A DNA stretch of 14,288 nt from HGM04593 sp045654645 (lineage in GTDB: Bacteria > Bacteroidota > Bacteroidia > Bacteroidales > Bacteroidaceae). Below, one piece after another: positions 7,825 through 14,288 of the stretch; the stretch's first letter is position 1, and each line of letters opens with the position of its first letter. A program made the translations under genes and the position numbers. The notes under the pieces were generated by a model, which did not search any database, was not told where the DNA came from, and saw only the letters and a list, made by a program, of their open reading frames with translations. Location of the stretch: assembly GCA_045654645.1 (NCBI GenBank), contig JAZONR010000049.1, positions 1 to 14,288 of the forward strand. Reading direction: 5' to 3'.

Positions 7825-8751
7825 ATGGCAAAGGTTATTGGTATTGGTGAAACGGTGTTCGACATTCTGTTCAAGAACAATGCTCCAGTGAGTGCTGTGC
7901 CGGGCGGCTCGGTCTACAACAGCATAATTTCGTTGGGCAGATGCGGTGTGAATGCCGAGTTTATTAGCGAGGTGGGGGATGACCGCATAGGCAACATAAT
8001 ACTCGACCACCTGCGCGACAGCGGTGTGGGCTCCTCGTCGGTGTGTTGCTTCACGGGCGGAAAGTCGCCGCTTGCACTTGCCTTCCTCAACGAAAGGAAC
8101 GATGCCGAATACCTCTTTTATAAAGACTATCCCAACAACCGTCTCGAGGTTGAGTTCCCCCCTATAAATGAGGGCGATGTGGTGCTCTATGGCTCCTATT
8201 TTGTGCTGAACCCTGTGCTGCGTGCCAAGACAAAAGCCTTCCTTGAGTATGCCCGCGAGCGCGGCGCACTGCTCTATTATGATATAAATTTCCGCAAAAA
8301 CCATATACACGAGCGCATAAAGCTTGCCGAGGCACTCATAGAGAACCTTGAGTTTGCCGATGTGGTGCGCGGCTCGGCCGATGATTTCAACTATCTCTAT
8401 GATATTACCGATGCCCAAAAGGTCTATAATCAGAAGATAAAGTTCTATTGTCCCAATTTTATTTTCACCAGTGGGGCCGGCGAGGTGAGTCTCTTCACTG
8501 CTGCAGGGGCAGCAACCTTCCCCGTGAAGCAGGTAGATGTGGTGAGCACCGTTGGCGCCGGCGACAACTTCAACGCCGGGGTGGTATATGGTCTGCTCAA
8601 GGGTGCAGTTTCCCGCGAATCGCTTCCCACCCTGTCGGCAGGGGAGTGGAGCACCATAATAGGGCACGGGCTGGAGTTCAGTGCCCACGCCTGCACGCTT
8701 CTTGATAACTATGTCGATAAGGCTTGGGCTGCCGAGTATGTAAAAAGATAA
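7825..8751 (+). CDS. PfkB-family carbohydrate or nucleoside kinase
   Basis: The protein has 308 residues, typical of ribokinase/fructokinase-like enzymes. The N-terminal substrate-binding signature is VPGGSVYNSIISLGRCG (about 31-47). The C-terminal ATP-binding signature is STVGAGDNFNAG, with the catalytic base D247 and the anion hole GAGD intact. The usual aspartate at the start of DTxGAGD is serine here. The family transfers phosphate from ATP to a sugar or nucleoside hydroxyl in the cytoplasm; fructokinase is the commonest annotation, but specificity cannot be read off. The LOG enzyme next door yields ribose 5-phosphate, which may hint at nucleoside or pentose metabolism, but this is only inference. 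An AAAGGAGG string lies 12 bases upstream of the ATG, inside the LOG gene. The next ORF starts 6 bases after the stop. Confidence 0.92.
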   Translation: MAKVIGIGETVFDILFKNNAPVSAVPGGSVYNSIISLGRCGVNAEFISEVGDDRIGNIILDHLRDSGVGSSSVCCFTGGKSPLALAFLNERNDAEYLFYKDYPNNRLEVEFPPINEGDVVLYGSYFVLNPVLRAKTKAFLEYARERGALLYYDINFRKNHIHERIKLAEALIENLEFADVVRGSADDFNYLYDITDAQKVYNQKIKFYCPNFIFTSGAGEVSLFTAAGAATFPVKQVDVVSTVGAGDNFNAGVVYGLLKGAVSRESLPTLSAGEWSTIIGHGLEFSAHACTLLDNYVDKAWAAEYVKR

Positions 8752-8757
8752 CTCATT

Positions 8758-9183
8758 ATGAAAGGTAGGGGAAAATATATTACAGGCAGGTTATCCTACA
8801 TTGCAGTGCTGTTGGCAATGGTGCTGTGTGTGGGGTTGCGTGCTGTGCCCCACCACCACTGCGGCTGCAGCGGCAACGCGGCCATTCATCTTGGCTATGA
8901 CCTGTGTGGGCACGGGCATCAGAGCGGCGAGTGCGGCCACAATGATGATAGCGACAGCGGTACCAACCTCTGCTGTGGGCAGTTTGAATTCTGTCGTTGC
9001 TCCGATGATGACCTCTACACGCCCAAAACTCCCCTTGACAACGGGTTTATACTATATCCCAATGCACGCGAGGTGCCCGCTCTCATTGAGGCCGCGCCCC
9101 GCCACTGTGTGTTCGAGCGGCGTCTGTTCCTGCCCAAAGACCACAGTTGTTCCACAGCGTTGCGCGCCCCGCCCGCCTGTTGA
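8758..9183 (+). CDS. Small exported His/Cys-rich protein, DUF6769-like, linked to metal efflux
   Basis: This 141-residue protein has an N-terminal hydrophobic segment (residues about 11-28, YIAVLLAMVLCVGL) followed by AVPHHHCGC. After it comes a stretch rich in His, Cys and Asp (DLCGHGHQSGECGH, NLCCGQFEFCRC). The layout of a signal segment followed by VPHHH recalls DUF6769-type proteins that often precede heavy-metal RND genes in Bacteroidales; this match is from memory. The His and Cys clusters suggest binding of transition metals in the periplasm, perhaps as a metal sink or donor to the pump. The C-terminal part (about 85-141) has no recognised motif. It lies directly upstream of the adaptor and on the same strand. 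A second reading frame over the same bases (8801-9205) is also open, but it lacks a signal peptide and I do not consider it real. Confidence 0.72.
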   Translation: MKGRGKYITGRLSYIAVLLAMVLCVGLRAVPHHHCGCSGNAAIHLGYDLCGHGHQSGECGHNDDSDSGTNLCCGQFEFCRCSDDDLYTPKTPLDNGFILYPNAREVPALIEAAPRHCVFERRLFLPKDHSCSTALRAPPAC

Positions 9184-9232
9184 GAATTCAGAGCAGAGAT
9201 TGTAAACAATGGTTCACGAAAAATATATTACT

Positions 9233-10870
9233 ATGAAAAAGATACTTTTTGCGGCACTCTTTGCAGTTGCCCTATGCGGCTGTGCCGGGCACAGCCACAA
9301 CGAGGAGGCTGTTGCCGATGAGCACCTCCACATAAACAGTTATACAGCCTATACCCAAAAGACCGAATTTTTCCTGCAGCACGAAGGGCTCACAGTGGGC
9401 GAGCGCTCCTGCATAACCCTTTATGCCACCTCACTCCACAATTTCAAACCGGTTGCTCACGAAAAAGCCGTTGCCACAATGAGGGTGAATGGCAAGACAC
9501 AGGAGCAGGTAGCCGTTGCACAGCAGATCGGCGTGTTTCATTTCGATATAACCCCCGAGGCTGCCGGTAGCGGTATGCTCTACATTGAAGCGGGTGGGGA
9601 AAGGGCTCATTTCGATATTACAGTGAACGAAGAGCACAGCAGTGCAGCCCATTCACACGACGGGCACGCCCACTCTCACGCTCACGAGGGCCACAACCAT
9701 AATCACGACAGCCACGCTCACAGCGGGCACTCTCATAATCACAGCCACGAAGGTCATTCCCATTCGCACGAAGGGCACGCACACTCTCACAGCTCGCATC
9801 CGGCTCATCCGGGGCACGGTGTTGAGACAAACGGCAAGCCCGGCGATGTAACGCTCACCAAGGAGCAAACCTGGAAAATTGATTTTGCAACTGCTGTTGC
9901 TGCCGAGAGCAACCTGGGCGGCACAGTGAAGGTGGCTGCAAGGGTTGAGGCTCTTCCCTCCAACTACACAACCGTTGTTGCAACAACAAGCGGCAAGGTG
10001 CAGTTTGCAAGCAATGTGGTTGAGGGTAGTCCGGTGAAGTCGGGCGAGTCGCTTTTCTATCTCGAGGGCAGCGATGTTACCGATAACGATGCATCGGTGA
10101 AGTTTGCCGAGGCCGAGAGCAACTATCATCTTGCCAAGGCCGATTTTGAACGAAAAAAACACCTTTTCACCGATAAAATAGTCTCTGAACGCGAGTATCA
10201 GGCAGCCGAGGCTCTCTATCTGCAGGCCGAGGCGCGCTACAAGAGTATGCAGCGCAACTTTGGCGGCGGTGTGGTAACCCTGCGCTCTGTAATGGACGGC
10301 TATGTGGCGGCACTGCTTGTTGCCAACGGCGACTATGTGGAGCCTGGAACTCCCCTTGCAACAGTGCAGCGCAACGGCAATGTGAACATTGTTGCCGAGC
10401 TGCCCGTGCGCTATGCCGCGCAGTTGCAGAATGTGGCGGGTGTGAATGTTGAGCTTCCCTCGGGCAAGGTACTCAGCGTTGAGGAACTTGGCGGTGGCTT
10501 GCAGGCTGTGGGCTCTGCTGCCAACAGATGCAATATGCTGCCTGTTACGGTTGCCTGCCCACAAATGGAGGGTGTGGTGCCCGGCAGCATTGTAACGCTC
10601 TATATCTCATCTTCGTCAGGTGCCTCAAAGTGTGTGGCAGTGCCGCGCACAGCGCTTGTGGAGGAGATGGGAAAGATGTTTGTTTTTGTGCAGAACAGCC
10701 CGGTGTCGTTTGAGAAACGCCTTGTTGAGGCCGGTGCCACCGACGGAAACCTTGTGCAGCTGCTCAGCGGCGTGGAGGCCGGCGAGCGAGTGGTAACAAA
10801 GGGTGGTGTTATATTGAAACTCTCGCAGGGGGCAGCGGCGCTCGACCCTCACGCAGGGCACGTTCACTAA
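9233..10870 (+). CDS. CusB-like periplasmic adaptor lipoprotein of a heavy-metal RND efflux system
   Basis: I chose the ATG at 9233 over the one at 9209 because it gives a clean lipoprotein signal, MKKILFAALFAVALCGC, with lipobox LCGC and Cys17 as lipid anchor; the product is 545 residues. Residues about 25-130 form a beta-rich N-terminal domain. A tract with 24 histidines in 57 residues follows (9650-9820). The membrane-fusion core comes next: a lipoyl/barrel half with GKVQFASNVVEGSPVKSGE, a coiled hairpin (about residues 285-345, SNYHLAKADFERKKHLF and QAAEALYLQAEARY), the return half with MDGYVAALLVANGDYVEPG, and a C-terminal domain. The protein ends in a short His-containing tail (HAGHVH). 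Adaptors link the inner-membrane RND pump to an outer-membrane channel and, in CusB, pass metal to the pump. The RND gene follows after 12 bases. The His tract fits metal capture, but the metal is not determined. Confidence 0.9.
   Translation: MKKILFAALFAVALCGCAGHSHNEEAVADEHLHINSYTAYTQKTEFFLQHEGLTVGERSCITLYATSLHNFKPVAHEKAVATMRVNGKTQEQVAVAQQIGVFHFDITPEAAGSGMLYIEAGGERAHFDITVNEEHSSAAHSHDGHAHSHAHEGHNHNHDSHAHSGHSHNHSHEGHSHSHEGHAHSHSSHPAHPGHGVETNGKPGDVTLTKEQTWKIDFATAVAAESNLGGTVKVAARVEALPSNYTTVVATTSGKVQFASNVVEGSPVKSGESLFYLEGSDVTDNDASVKFAEAESNYHLAKADFERKKHLFTDKIVSEREYQAAEALYLQAEARYKSMQRNFGGGVVTLRSVMDGYVAALLVANGDYVEPGTPLATVQRNGNVNIVAELPVRYAAQLQNVAGVNVELPSGKVLSVEELGGGLQAVGSAANRCNMLPVTVACPQMEGVVPGSIVTLYISSSSGASKCVAVPRTALVEEMGKMFVFVQNSPVSFEKRLVEAGATDGNLVQLLSGVEAGERVVTKGGVILKLSQGAAALDPHAGHVH
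9650..9820 (+). repeat. Low-complexity His-rich coding tract in the adaptor
   Basis: This stretch encodes 57 residues with 24 histidines, mostly as HS, HN, HA and HEGH pairs (for example GHSHNHSHEGHSHSHEGHAH). DNA words such as CACTCTCAC and CACGAAGG(T/G)CA recur. It links the N-terminal domain to the membrane-fusion core, and alternating HxH patterns are typical of Zn, Ni, Co or Cu binding segments. Confidence 0.9.
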
Positions 10871-10882
10871 AATGGTGCAGCT

Positions 10883-13800
10883 ATGCTTAACAGAATAATA
10901 AAGTTCTCTTTGAACAACAAACTGCTGGTGCTGCTGGCAGTGGTGTTGGTTGCGATTGGCGGAATATGGTCGGCTAAAAAGATTGAGGTTGATGTGTTCC
11001 CCGACCTCACAATGCCCACCGTGGTGATACTTACCGATGCTCATAATATGGCGCCCGAGGAGGTGGAGCGCCTTGTTACCTTCCCCATTGAGACAGCCGT
11101 GAACGGTGCCACCAATGTGCGCCGTGTGCGCTCGTCATCATCGCAGGGCTTCTCTTTTGTGTGGATTGAGTTCGACTGGGGAATGGATATCTACAAGGCA
11201 AGGCAGATAATAAGCGAGAAGATTGGTCTCTTGTCGGGGCAGCTGCCCGATGGTGTTGTGCCTGCTCTTGCACCGCAGTCGAGTGTTATGGGCGAGATTA
11301 TGTTTGTGGGTATGCAGGCCGACAGCACATCGATGATGGAACTGCGCACGCTTGCCGAGTGGATTGTGAAGCCCGCAGTTCTGGCAACAGGCGGTGTCTC
11401 CAATGTTACTATCATTGGCGGCGACTACAAGCAGTATCAGGTGCTTGCCGACCCTGTGAGAATGGAGCTCTATGGAGTGTCGATGGGCGAGCTCGAGAGT
11501 GCTGCATCGGCAATGAGTGTGAACATTGGTGCCGGCGTGGTGCGCGACTATGGCAACGAGTACAATTTGCGAGGCATCGGACGCACAAACGATGTGGATG
11601 AGCTTGGCAGCACTGTGGTGAAGATGAACGGCGATGCTGCCGTGCGTGTGGCCGACGTGGCCGACGTTGTCATTGCCCCCGCTGTGAAGCAGGGCTATGC
11701 CGCACAGAACGGCGAGCCCGCAGTCATTCTCTCAATCTCCAAGCAGCCCGGCATAAACACCCTTTCCGTAACACAGAATATTGAGCGCAACCTTGTTTCC
11801 ATAAAGAAGTCATTGCCCCAGGATGTAACAGTTGATACCAAAATCTTCCGTCAGGCCGACTACATACAGTCATCGGTGAACAATGTTGGGCGTTCACTCT
11901 TTGAGGGTGCCGTGTGTGTTATACTTGTGCTCTTCCTCTTCCTCACCAGTCTGCGTTCAACGGTCATTTCGTTGCTTGCCATTCCATTGTCGCTGTTGGG
12001 CACTGTCATTGTGCTCTATTTGCTGGGAATGGATATCAACACAATGACTCTTGGCGGTATGTGCATTGCCATAGGCTCACTGGTGGACGATGCAATCATC
12101 GACGTGGAGAATGTCTACAAGCGTCTGCGCGAGAACCACAGGCTGCCAGCTGCCGAGCGCAAGTCCGTTGTTGCAGTGGTGTTTGAGGCTTCATCAGAGA
12201 TTCGCGCCTCAATAATACACGCCACACTCATAATTATGGTAACCTTTATGCCGCTTTTCTTCCTGAGCGGTCTCGAGGGGCGTATGCTTAAGCCGCTTGG
12301 CATTGCCTATCTCATCTCGCTGGTGATGTCGCTTGTGGTGGCAATGACTGTAACCCCTCTCCTGTGCAAGGTTATGTTGTCGGGCGATGGCTACCTGTCG
12401 CGCAATGAGAAGAAAAACTGGGTTGAGAAGTGGCTGCTGTCGGGCTATAGCAACATCCTCTCTTGGGTTATGCGCCACGCCCGCTATGTGGCCGGGGTGG
12501 TGATGCTTCTGTTTGCTGTGTGTATGTTCCTGTTCACGCAAATGGGCCGCAGCTTCCTGCCCGAGTTTAACGAGAGTGCCTTGACAATATCTGCCGTTTC
12601 GCGTCCGGGAGTGTCGCTCGAGGAGAGCAACCGTCTGGGAGCGGCAATTGAGAAGGAGCTGTTGCAGATACCCGAGGTTACCGGCACTGCGCGTCGCACG
12701 GGCCGTGGCGAGCTTGATGAACATTCGCAGACATCGAACGGTGCCGAGATTGACGTAAACTTCAGGCTCGACGGTCGCAACAAAGCCGATTTTGTGGCCG
12801 AGGTGCGCTCTCGCCTTGCTACAATTCCCGGTGTGGTTACATCGGTGGGTCAGCCATTGGAGCACAGAATAGACCATATGGTTTCGGGCACACAGGCCGA
12901 CCTTGCCATAAAGATTTTCGGCCCAGACCTCAGCACTCTTTTCCGCAAGGGTACCGAAATAAAGGAGCTGCTCAGGGTGTTCCCCGATGTGGTAGACGTT
13001 AATGTGGAGCAGCAGGTGGAGATACCGCAAATTCAAATTCGTGCCAACCGCGAGAAACTTGCCCTCTATGGAATAACAATGGAGGAGTTCAATGCCTTTG
13101 TAGAGGCTGCCTTCCCCGGTAAAAAGATGGGTGCAGTGTATGAAGAGGAGCGCAGCTTCGACCTCATACTGCGTCTCAATAAGGACTACACCGAGAGTAT
13201 CGACGGCGTGGGCCGTGCGCTCATTGACACACCCAACGGAAAGGTGTCGCTGGCCGATGTTGCCGACATTGTTTCGGTGGGAGGCCCCGGAAGCATAAGC
13301 CGTGAAAATGTGCAGCGCAAGGTGGTGGTGTCGGCCAACATCTCGGGTGGCGACGTTTCGGGCACTGTGGAGAGGGTTATGGAGCATCTCGATGACAATC
13401 TTGCCCTTGACGAGGGCTACCGCCTTGAGTTCGGCGGCCAGTTCGAGAGTGCCGATTCGGCTTCCCGCACCCTGTGGCTCACAACATTGGTTGCAATACT
13501 TGTGGTCTTTGTGCTGCTCTATACCGAGTTCAAGAGCACTCTGCTGTCGGCTGTGGTGCTGCTCAACCTGCCGTTGGCTCTCATTGGCGGCGTGTTGGCA
13601 ACCTACTTCACATCGGCTGTAATGAGTATTCCTGCAATCATTGGCCTTATAACACTCTTTGGCATTGCAACACGCAACGGCATTTTGCTTGTGTCGCGCT
13701 ATCAGCATCTGCGCGCTCAGGGAGTGTCGCTCGATGAGGCTGTGCGCATTGGCTCTGCCGACCGTCTCACACCAATCCTTATGACCGCCTTCACATCGGC

Positions 13801-13978
13801 CCTGGCACTTGTGCCAATGGTGCTCAACGGCGCAGCATCGGGCAACGAAATACAAAGCCCTATGGCGGTGGTTGTGCTCGGCGGCTTGCTCTCATCGACA
13901 TTATTGAACATCTTTGTGATACCTTTTGTCTATCGATGGGTGGTTGCCAAAGGGTGGATTGACAGAAAAAATGGTTAA
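10883..13978 (+). CDS. CusA/CzcA-type heavy-metal RND efflux pump
   Basis: This 1031-residue protein has the normal full length for an HME-RND pump, an inner-membrane trimer driven by protons. It shows one N-terminal helix (about 12-30), the porter region typical of the family (FPDLTMPTVVILTDA, RLVTFPIETAVNGA, IYKARQIISEKI), a helix bundle (about 340-500), a second porter half, and a final bundle (about 870-1025). The fourth-helix motif VDDAIIDVENVYKR places D402 and E409 where the proton-relay acidic residues of CzcA and CusA lie. A second conserved block is ITLFGIATRNGILLVSRY. Compared from memory with E. coli CusA, the periplasmic metal-site methionines (M573, M623) are not evident here, so Cu/Ag specificity is doubtful and a divalent metal is possible. 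It follows the adaptor by 12 bases and lies 1 base before the next PEGA gene. No fused or adjacent TolC-like channel is present. Confidence 0.94.
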   Translation: MLNRIIKFSLNNKLLVLLAVVLVAIGGIWSAKKIEVDVFPDLTMPTVVILTDAHNMAPEEVERLVTFPIETAVNGATNVRRVRSSSSQGFSFVWIEFDWGMDIYKARQIISEKIGLLSGQLPDGVVPALAPQSSVMGEIMFVGMQADSTSMMELRTLAEWIVKPAVLATGGVSNVTIIGGDYKQYQVLADPVRMELYGVSMGELESAASAMSVNIGAGVVRDYGNEYNLRGIGRTNDVDELGSTVVKMNGDAAVRVADVADVVIAPAVKQGYAAQNGEPAVILSISKQPGINTLSVTQNIERNLVSIKKSLPQDVTVDTKIFRQADYIQSSVNNVGRSLFEGAVCVILVLFLFLTSLRSTVISLLAIPLSLLGTVIVLYLLGMDINTMTLGGMCIAIGSLVDDAIIDVENVYKRLRENHRLPAAERKSVVAVVFEASSEIRASIIHATLIIMVTFMPLFFLSGLEGRMLKPLGIAYLISLVMSLVVAMTVTPLLCKVMLSGDGYLSRNEKKNWVEKWLLSGYSNILSWVMRHARYVAGVVMLLFAVCMFLFTQMGRSFLPEFNESALTISAVSRPGVSLEESNRLGAAIEKELLQIPEVTGTARRTGRGELDEHSQTSNGAEIDVNFRLDGRNKADFVAEVRSRLATIPGVVTSVGQPLEHRIDHMVSGTQADLAIKIFGPDLSTLFRKGTEIKELLRVFPDVVDVNVEQQVEIPQIQIRANREKLALYGITMEEFNAFVEAAFPGKKMGAVYEEERSFDLILRLNKDYTESIDGVGRALIDTPNGKVSLADVADIVSVGGPGSISRENVQRKVVVSANISGGDVSGTVERVMEHLDDNLALDEGYRLEFGGQFESADSASRTLWLTTLVAILVVFVLLYTEFKSTLLSAVVLLNLPLALIGGVLATYFTSAVMSIPAIIGLITLFGIATRNGILLVSRYQHLRAQGVSLDEAVRIGSADRLTPILMTAFTSALALVPMVLNGAASGNEIQSPMAVVVLGGLLSSTLLNIFVIPFVYRWVVAKGWIDRKNG

Positions 13979-13979
13979 T

Positions 13980-14288
13980 ATGAAATCAATGGAATTTAGA
14001 AGAATAGCATTACTGTTTCTGCTGCTGCTCTTTGCGGCACTGCCCGTTGCAGCGCAGCAGAAGCAGAAATTCCACATTGAGAGTTTTGGCGAGAACTCCT
14101 TTGATATGAGTGCCCGCGAGAAACCCACCTCGCGCGACGACGGCACGGGCAAGCTCTATGCAATCATCAAGGTGCGCTCAACCGACCCCGATGACGACCT
14201 CAAGGCCTATAACCTCGACTTTGACTATCTGAAAGACGTGCAGGAGGTGCACGACGATGTGCTGTGGGTCTATGTGCAGTATGGTGCA
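13980..14288 (+). CDS. Exported PEGA-family protein, 5' part only (cut by window end)
   Basis: There are 103 codons from the ATG at 13980 to the window edge with no stop. The product starts MKSMEFRRIALLFLLLLF, a signal peptide with a likely cut before QQKQK, followed by FHIESFGENSFDM and TSRDDGTG as in the protein at 2133. From 14153 on it is identical at DNA level to the first 136 bases of the window and in the same frame, so it is very probably the missing 5' end of the PEGA-Sel1 gene. A start at the second ATG (13989) is also possible. It begins one base after the stop of the RND pump gene, with no room for its own intergenic promoter, so it may be read from the efflux transcript. Confidence 0.85.
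   Translation, partial: MKSMEFRRIALLFLLLLFAALPVAAQQKQKFHIESFGENSFDMSAREKPTSRDDGTGKLYAIIKVRSTDPDDDLKAYNLDFDYLKDVQEVHDDVLWVYVQYGA
14153..14288. repeat. Terminal direct repeat, right copy
   Basis: This is the exact copy of bases 1-136, running to the last base of the window. It implies a circular or tandem arrangement with a unique length of 14,152 bases, or an assembly that ends in a shared repeat. Confidence 0.97.

Noticed and set aside
7762..8688. Minus-strand open frame of 308 codons opposite the PfkB kinase gene
   Set aside because: It is antisense to an intact kinase with both signatures, and shows no recognisable domain.
8801..9205. Plus-strand alternative frame of 134 codons overlapping the His/Cys-rich protein
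   Set aside because: It has Ala/Thr-rich low complexity and no signal peptide. The overlapping frame from 8758 has a signal segment, metal-type motifs and operon spacing.
9209..9232. ATG at 9209 as adaptor start
   Set aside because: It would add eight residues (MVHEKYIT) in front of a complete lipoprotein signal peptide that starts at 9233.
8770..9232. Short shared AAAATATATTAC word near the starts of the His/Cys-rich protein and adaptor genes
   Set aside because: It is too short and A/T-rich to call a regulatory repeat, and falls inside coding sequence in one case.
9653..10564. Minus-strand open frame of 303 codons opposite the adaptor
   Set aside because: It is a shadow of the adaptor gene; composition is unusual, no motif is seen and it has no upstream context.
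12209..13855. Long minus-strand open frame of 548 codons inside the RND gene
   Set aside because: It lies wholly antisense to a gene with clear family motifs. Its product is rich in His, Cys and Arg with no domain or signal, as expected from the codon bias of the opposite strand.

Overview
The window looks like Bacteroidota (order Bacteroidales) DNA of roughly even base composition. The evidence is a TAnnTTTG-type -7 promoter element ahead of the ABC transporter gene, little use of Shine-Dalgarno sites, exported PEGA-domain proteins with Sel1 or DUF1566/FISUMP-like C-terminal modules, and a small His/Cys-rich protein ahead of a heavy-metal RND pump, an arrangement I associate with gut Bacteroidales. 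Genus cannot be assigned from this. Every credible gene is on the + strand and gaps are short; the longest non-coding stretch is about 95 bases (5328-5422). I see no RNA genes, insertion sequences, CRISPR array, integrase, replication or mobilisation gene.

Layout. (1) 2-2110: PEGA protein with ten and a partial Sel1 repeats, lacking its 5' end. (2) 2133-5327: paralogous PEGA protein whose C-terminal part is instead four DUF1566/FISUMP-like repeats. (3) 5328-5422: promoter region. (4) 5423-7264 MsbA-like ABC exporter, 7278-7817 LOG-family hydrolase and 8751-ending PfkB kinase, separated by 13 and 7 bases. (5) 8758-9183 small His/Cys-rich exported protein, 9233-10870 CusB-like adaptor lipoprotein with a His-rich tract, 10883-13978 CusA/CzcA-type RND pump: together a heavy-metal efflux module without its outer-membrane channel. 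(6) 13980-14288: start of another PEGA protein, cut by the window end.

The main structural observation is that bases 1-136 and 14153-14288 are identical. The truncated gene at the right end (signal peptide plus about 80 residues) reads in frame into the truncated gene at the left end, and would rebuild one PEGA-Sel1 protein of about 760 residues. The window therefore behaves like a circular molecule of 14,152 bases, a unit of a head-to-tail tandem array, or an assembly loop closed through near-identical PEGA paralogues. Without any replication gene, I favour a chromosomal amplification or an assembly loop over a plasmid.

Functionally, the metal efflux genes form one likely transcription unit, perhaps continuing from the ABC/LOG/PfkB genes and reading on into the PEGA gene one base after the pump. 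The PEGA pair looks like a family with a constant exported N-terminal half and interchangeable repeat-rich C-terminal halves; their function is unknown.
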